Notes under the pieces: model-generated
What the model saw: only the letters and a program-made list of their open reading frames with translations
Told to the model about the DNA's origin: nothing
The model's database searches: none
Position numbers and translations under genes: made by a program
Shown here: piece by piece, positions 62,026-64,000 of the stretch
Layout of the letters: every line of letters begins with the position of its first letter
How positions within the stretch are numbered: the first letter of the stretch is position 1
Assembly (NCBI GenBank): GCA_030681645.1
Contig: JAUXRX010000049.1
Coordinates: 372,001 to 436,000, forward strand
Direction of reading: 5' to 3'
DNA: 64,000 nt
Source of the DNA: Archangium sp.
GTDB taxonomy: Bacteria > Myxococcota > Myxococcia > Myxococcales > Myxococcaceae

Positions 62026-63891
62026 ATGACTGCGTACCGGTACCAGGCCCTGGGCCCCCTCCAGGCAGGCGAGGGCTCACGCGCGTTCCTGGGGTTGGCG
62101 ATCAGCGCCGACAACAAGGCGCGACCGGTGGTGATCATCTGGGTCCCCGAGGCCGCGGAGAAGGACCCCGACCTGCTGGCGAAGATCCGCCGTGAGACCG
62201 AGCACGCGGCCAACCTCGACCACCCCCACATCGTCACGGTGATGGGCTTCGGCAAGCTCGATGAAGGCCACGCGCGCGTCGTGGAGTTCGCCGACGGCGA
62301 GTCGCTGCGGAAGATCCTCGACACCTGCAAGAAGCTCCCGCCCCGCGTGGCCGCCCGGGTGATCCTCGACGCGTGCACGGCGGTGCACTACGCGCACGTC
62401 GCGGGCAATGACGACGGCGCGCCCCTGGTGCACGGCGACCTGCGCCCCGAGACGATGCTCATCTCGTTCCAGGGCGTCACCAAGATCACCGGCTACGGCG
62501 CCCTCGCCTTCGCCCCGCGCGAGCTGGGCGGGCAGCGGGTCAAGGGCCGCCGGGTGCACTCGGCGCCCGAGCAGATCATCGGCGGCCGCGACGCCGTCTC
62601 CATTCCCACCGACGTGTACCTGCTGGGCATCACCCTCTACGAGTGCCTCACCGGCACCGTGCCGTGGGCCGAGCAGGCGGAGTACTTCGATCACGCGGTG
62701 CTGACCCTGCCGCTGCCCCCGGCGACGCCGGGCGATCTGCCGGAGAACTTCGAGCAGGTGATCCTCAAGGCGTGCGCGAAGAAGGCGCTCGACCGCTTCC
62801 CCACCCCGCTGGCCATGCGCGAAGCGCTCGAGCTGGCCGCCGGCGCCGAGGTGGCGACCGACGAGGAACTGGCGAAGTTCCTCGAGACCCTCTTCCCCCA
62901 GAGCCACGAGCTGCGCGCCGCGCGCCGGCACACCATCGACGCGGGCATCGCCGACTTCGTGCGCCGCCAGTGGGCCGAGCAGGAACGCAGCGAGACCCTG
63001 CCGATGATGCGGGCGATCGACGTGCCCGCCCACCTCATCCCGCCGGGAGTGCCCGCCCCGATTCCGCCCAGGCCGGCGAAGCCCGCGCCGCCGCCCCCGC
63101 CGCCTCCTCCGCCGCCCGCTGCCCACAAGCCGCCCGAGAACACGTGGACTGAGCCCGACGAGGACGACGAAGAGAAGAAGGAGCCTGAAGGCAGCTCGAT
63201 GCCCTGGCTGATCGCGCTGGCGGTCTTCATCGCCATCATCGCGGGCTGGTGGGCGTGGAAGAAGGCCAACGAGCCGATCCCGGGCGTCGACATTCTCGAC
63301 GTGCCTCCGCCGCGCGCGCTGGTGGTGACCGACGCCGGCCCTCCGCCGCCTGCGGAGATCGATGCGGGCGTGCCAGAGCCGGTCGACGCGGGCACCGAAG
63401 AAGTGCCCGACGCCGGGATCGGGGAAGACGCCGGCGCGCTCGGCGTCCTGGCCCCCGAGGCCGATGCGGGCAGCGAGGTGGCCGTCGCCAACGTGGGCAT
63501 CAGCGTCACCTCTTCGCCGAACGTCGAGCTGCTGCTCGAGGGCAAGTCCCTGGGGCGCACGCCGTGGAGCGGCGCCCTGCCCCCGGGCCGCAAGGTGTTC
63601 ACGCTGCAGAACAAGGCGCTGGGCATCTCGACCACCCGCGCGATCACCCTCAAGAGCGAGGCGGTCAGCGAGAGCTACACCTTCGAGAAGGGCTTCGTGA
63701 CGGTGAAGGCGCCCGACGGCGCGGTGGTCTTCATCGACGGTAACCGGGTGGGCGTGGCGCCGATCAAGGGCGAGATCCCCGTGTACGAAGGCAGCCACCG
63801 CATTCAGGTGATGGTGGGCCAGTCGAAGTGGGCCGAGCCGTTCACGCTGTACGGCGCGCAGCGCGTCTCGTTCAACGTCGAGCTGCAGTAA
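62026..63891 (+). CDS. Membrane pseudokinase (Ser/Thr kinase fold) with C-terminal PEGA repeats
   Basis: The fold of a bacterial Ser/Thr kinase covers residues 5-275, but the key residues are lost. The VAIK Lys is replaced (I-I-W at 37-39), the catalytic loop reads H136-G-D-L-R-P-E-T143 (Asn replaced by Thr), and DFG is T-G-Y (155-157). ATP-dependent catalysis is therefore unlikely. A Pro-rich linker (345-370), an acidic patch, one membrane helix (about 393-412), an Asp/Ala/Pro-rich stalk and two PEGA domains (about 490-530 and 555-600) follow. The PEGA part would face the periplasm. It probably acts as a scaffold or signal relay. Confidence 0.88.
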   Translation: MTAYRYQALGPLQAGEGSRAFLGLAISADNKARPVVIIWVPEAAEKDPDLLAKIRRETEHAANLDHPHIVTVMGFGKLDEGHARVVEFADGESLRKILDTCKKLPPRVAARVILDACTAVHYAHVAGNDDGAPLVHGDLRPETMLISFQGVTKITGYGALAFAPRELGGQRVKGRRVHSAPEQIIGGRDAVSIPTDVYLLGITLYECLTGTVPWAEQAEYFDHAVLTLPLPPATPGDLPENFEQVILKACAKKALDRFPTPLAMREALELAAGAEVATDEELAKFLETLFPQSHELRAARRHTIDAGIADFVRRQWAEQERSETLPMMRAIDVPAHLIPPGVPAPIPPRPAKPAPPPPPPPPPPAAHKPPENTWTEPDEDDEEKKEPEGSSMPWLIALAVFIAIIAGWWAWKKANEPIPGVDILDVPPPRALVVTDAGPPPPAEIDAGVPEPVDAGTEEVPDAGIGEDAGALGVLAPEADAGSEVAVANVGISVTSSPNVELLLEGKSLGRTPWSGALPPGRKVFTLQNKALGISTTRAITLKSEAVSESYTFEKGFVTVKAPDGAVVFIDGNRVGVAPIKGEIPVYEGSHRIQVMVGQSKWAEPFTLYGAQRVSFNVELQ

Positions 63892-63894
63892 CGG

Positions 63895-64000
63895 TCAGCT
63901 CGAGCGCGGCGCCGGCTCGCCCTTGCGCTGCCGAATGAGCGCCTCGTAGCTGCGGGTCACGCTCTGGGAGAGGATCAACAACTCGCCCACGTCGGGCGGC
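63895..64000 (-). CDS. 3' end of a gene entering from the right, product unknown
   Basis: A frame open to the right edge ends in TGA at 63897-63895. The visible 34 codons end with I-L-S-Q-S-V-T-R-S-Y-E-A-L-I and a polar, Pro/Ser-rich tail. It is convergent with the pseudokinase gene, with three bases between the stops. Too little is visible to name it. Confidence 0.5.
   Translation of the reverse strand, partial: PPDVGELLILSQSVTRSYEALIRQRKGEPAPRSS

Overview
The window looks like chromosomal DNA of a high-GC, predatory or gliding-type deltaproteobacterium of the phylum Myxococcota, probably near the Cystobacterineae. The support is: an ExbB-ExbD-ExbD trio that matches the AglR-AglQ-AglS gliding motor; several surface proteins ending in a MYXO-CTERM-type tag (Gly-Cys, a membrane helix, then a run of Arg); an MXAN_6640-like metalloprotease; many lipoproteins with Cys-rich or Gly-rich linkers; and very strong G/C at third codon positions. 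Because of that base composition, long open frames on the wrong strand lie opposite almost every real gene. No rRNA, tRNA, CRISPR array, prophage or complete insertion sequence was seen.

Layout. 1-8254 is a block read leftwards: PgeF, a TPR lipoprotein, a LysM protein, DprA, the AglR/AglQ/AglS-like motor, TrmFO and a beta-propeller lipoprotein cut by the window edge. A haem-binding-type diguanylate cyclase reads the other way at 8281-10257. It is followed by a 346-base gene-free segment built of direct repeats, a 47-base perfect inverted repeat and a 15-unit hexamer array. 10604-14757 holds RlmE, an exported protein, a small zinc ribbon, an M6-like metalloprotease and an acyl-CoA dehydrogenase. 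14991-25924 is one leftward operon of three very large surface or lipoproteins; the middle one looks like two paralogous sorted proteins fused in frame. 26118-33678 carries a membrane-anchored MutS paralogue, two CNNM/CorC-type membrane proteins, TPR, CapA-like and carbonic anhydrase genes, and a 38-codon basic protein. 33713-45050 is a tripartite RND efflux operon with two passenger genes, divergent from a histidine kinase/NtrC-type pair; a sigma-54-like promoter faces the pump. 45165-48492 is housekeeping (prfA, prmC, murA). 48610-57962 mixes small zinc proteins, nadA, a methyltransferase, a metallothionein-like exported peptide and a GT-C-like membrane protein. 58088-64000 has a HmuY-like haem-binding lipoprotein, a MYXO-CTERM metalloprotease, an HtrA protease and a pseudokinase with PEGA repeats.

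Working together. The clearest functional units are the gliding motor, the kinase/regulator-controlled efflux pump, the three-gene cell-surface operon, the RF1/PrmC pair (PrmC methylates the GGQ motif of RF1) and the envelope cluster at the right end. Small dispersed repeats sit in intergenic gaps: one family has four copies plus a degenerate fifth, with one copy inside a coding region; another has two copies; and there is one REP/MITE-like hairpin. The most unusual items are the fused surface protein, the CxxCH-bearing diguanylate cyclase, the repeat block at 10.3-10.6 kb and the dispersed repeat that has become coding sequence.
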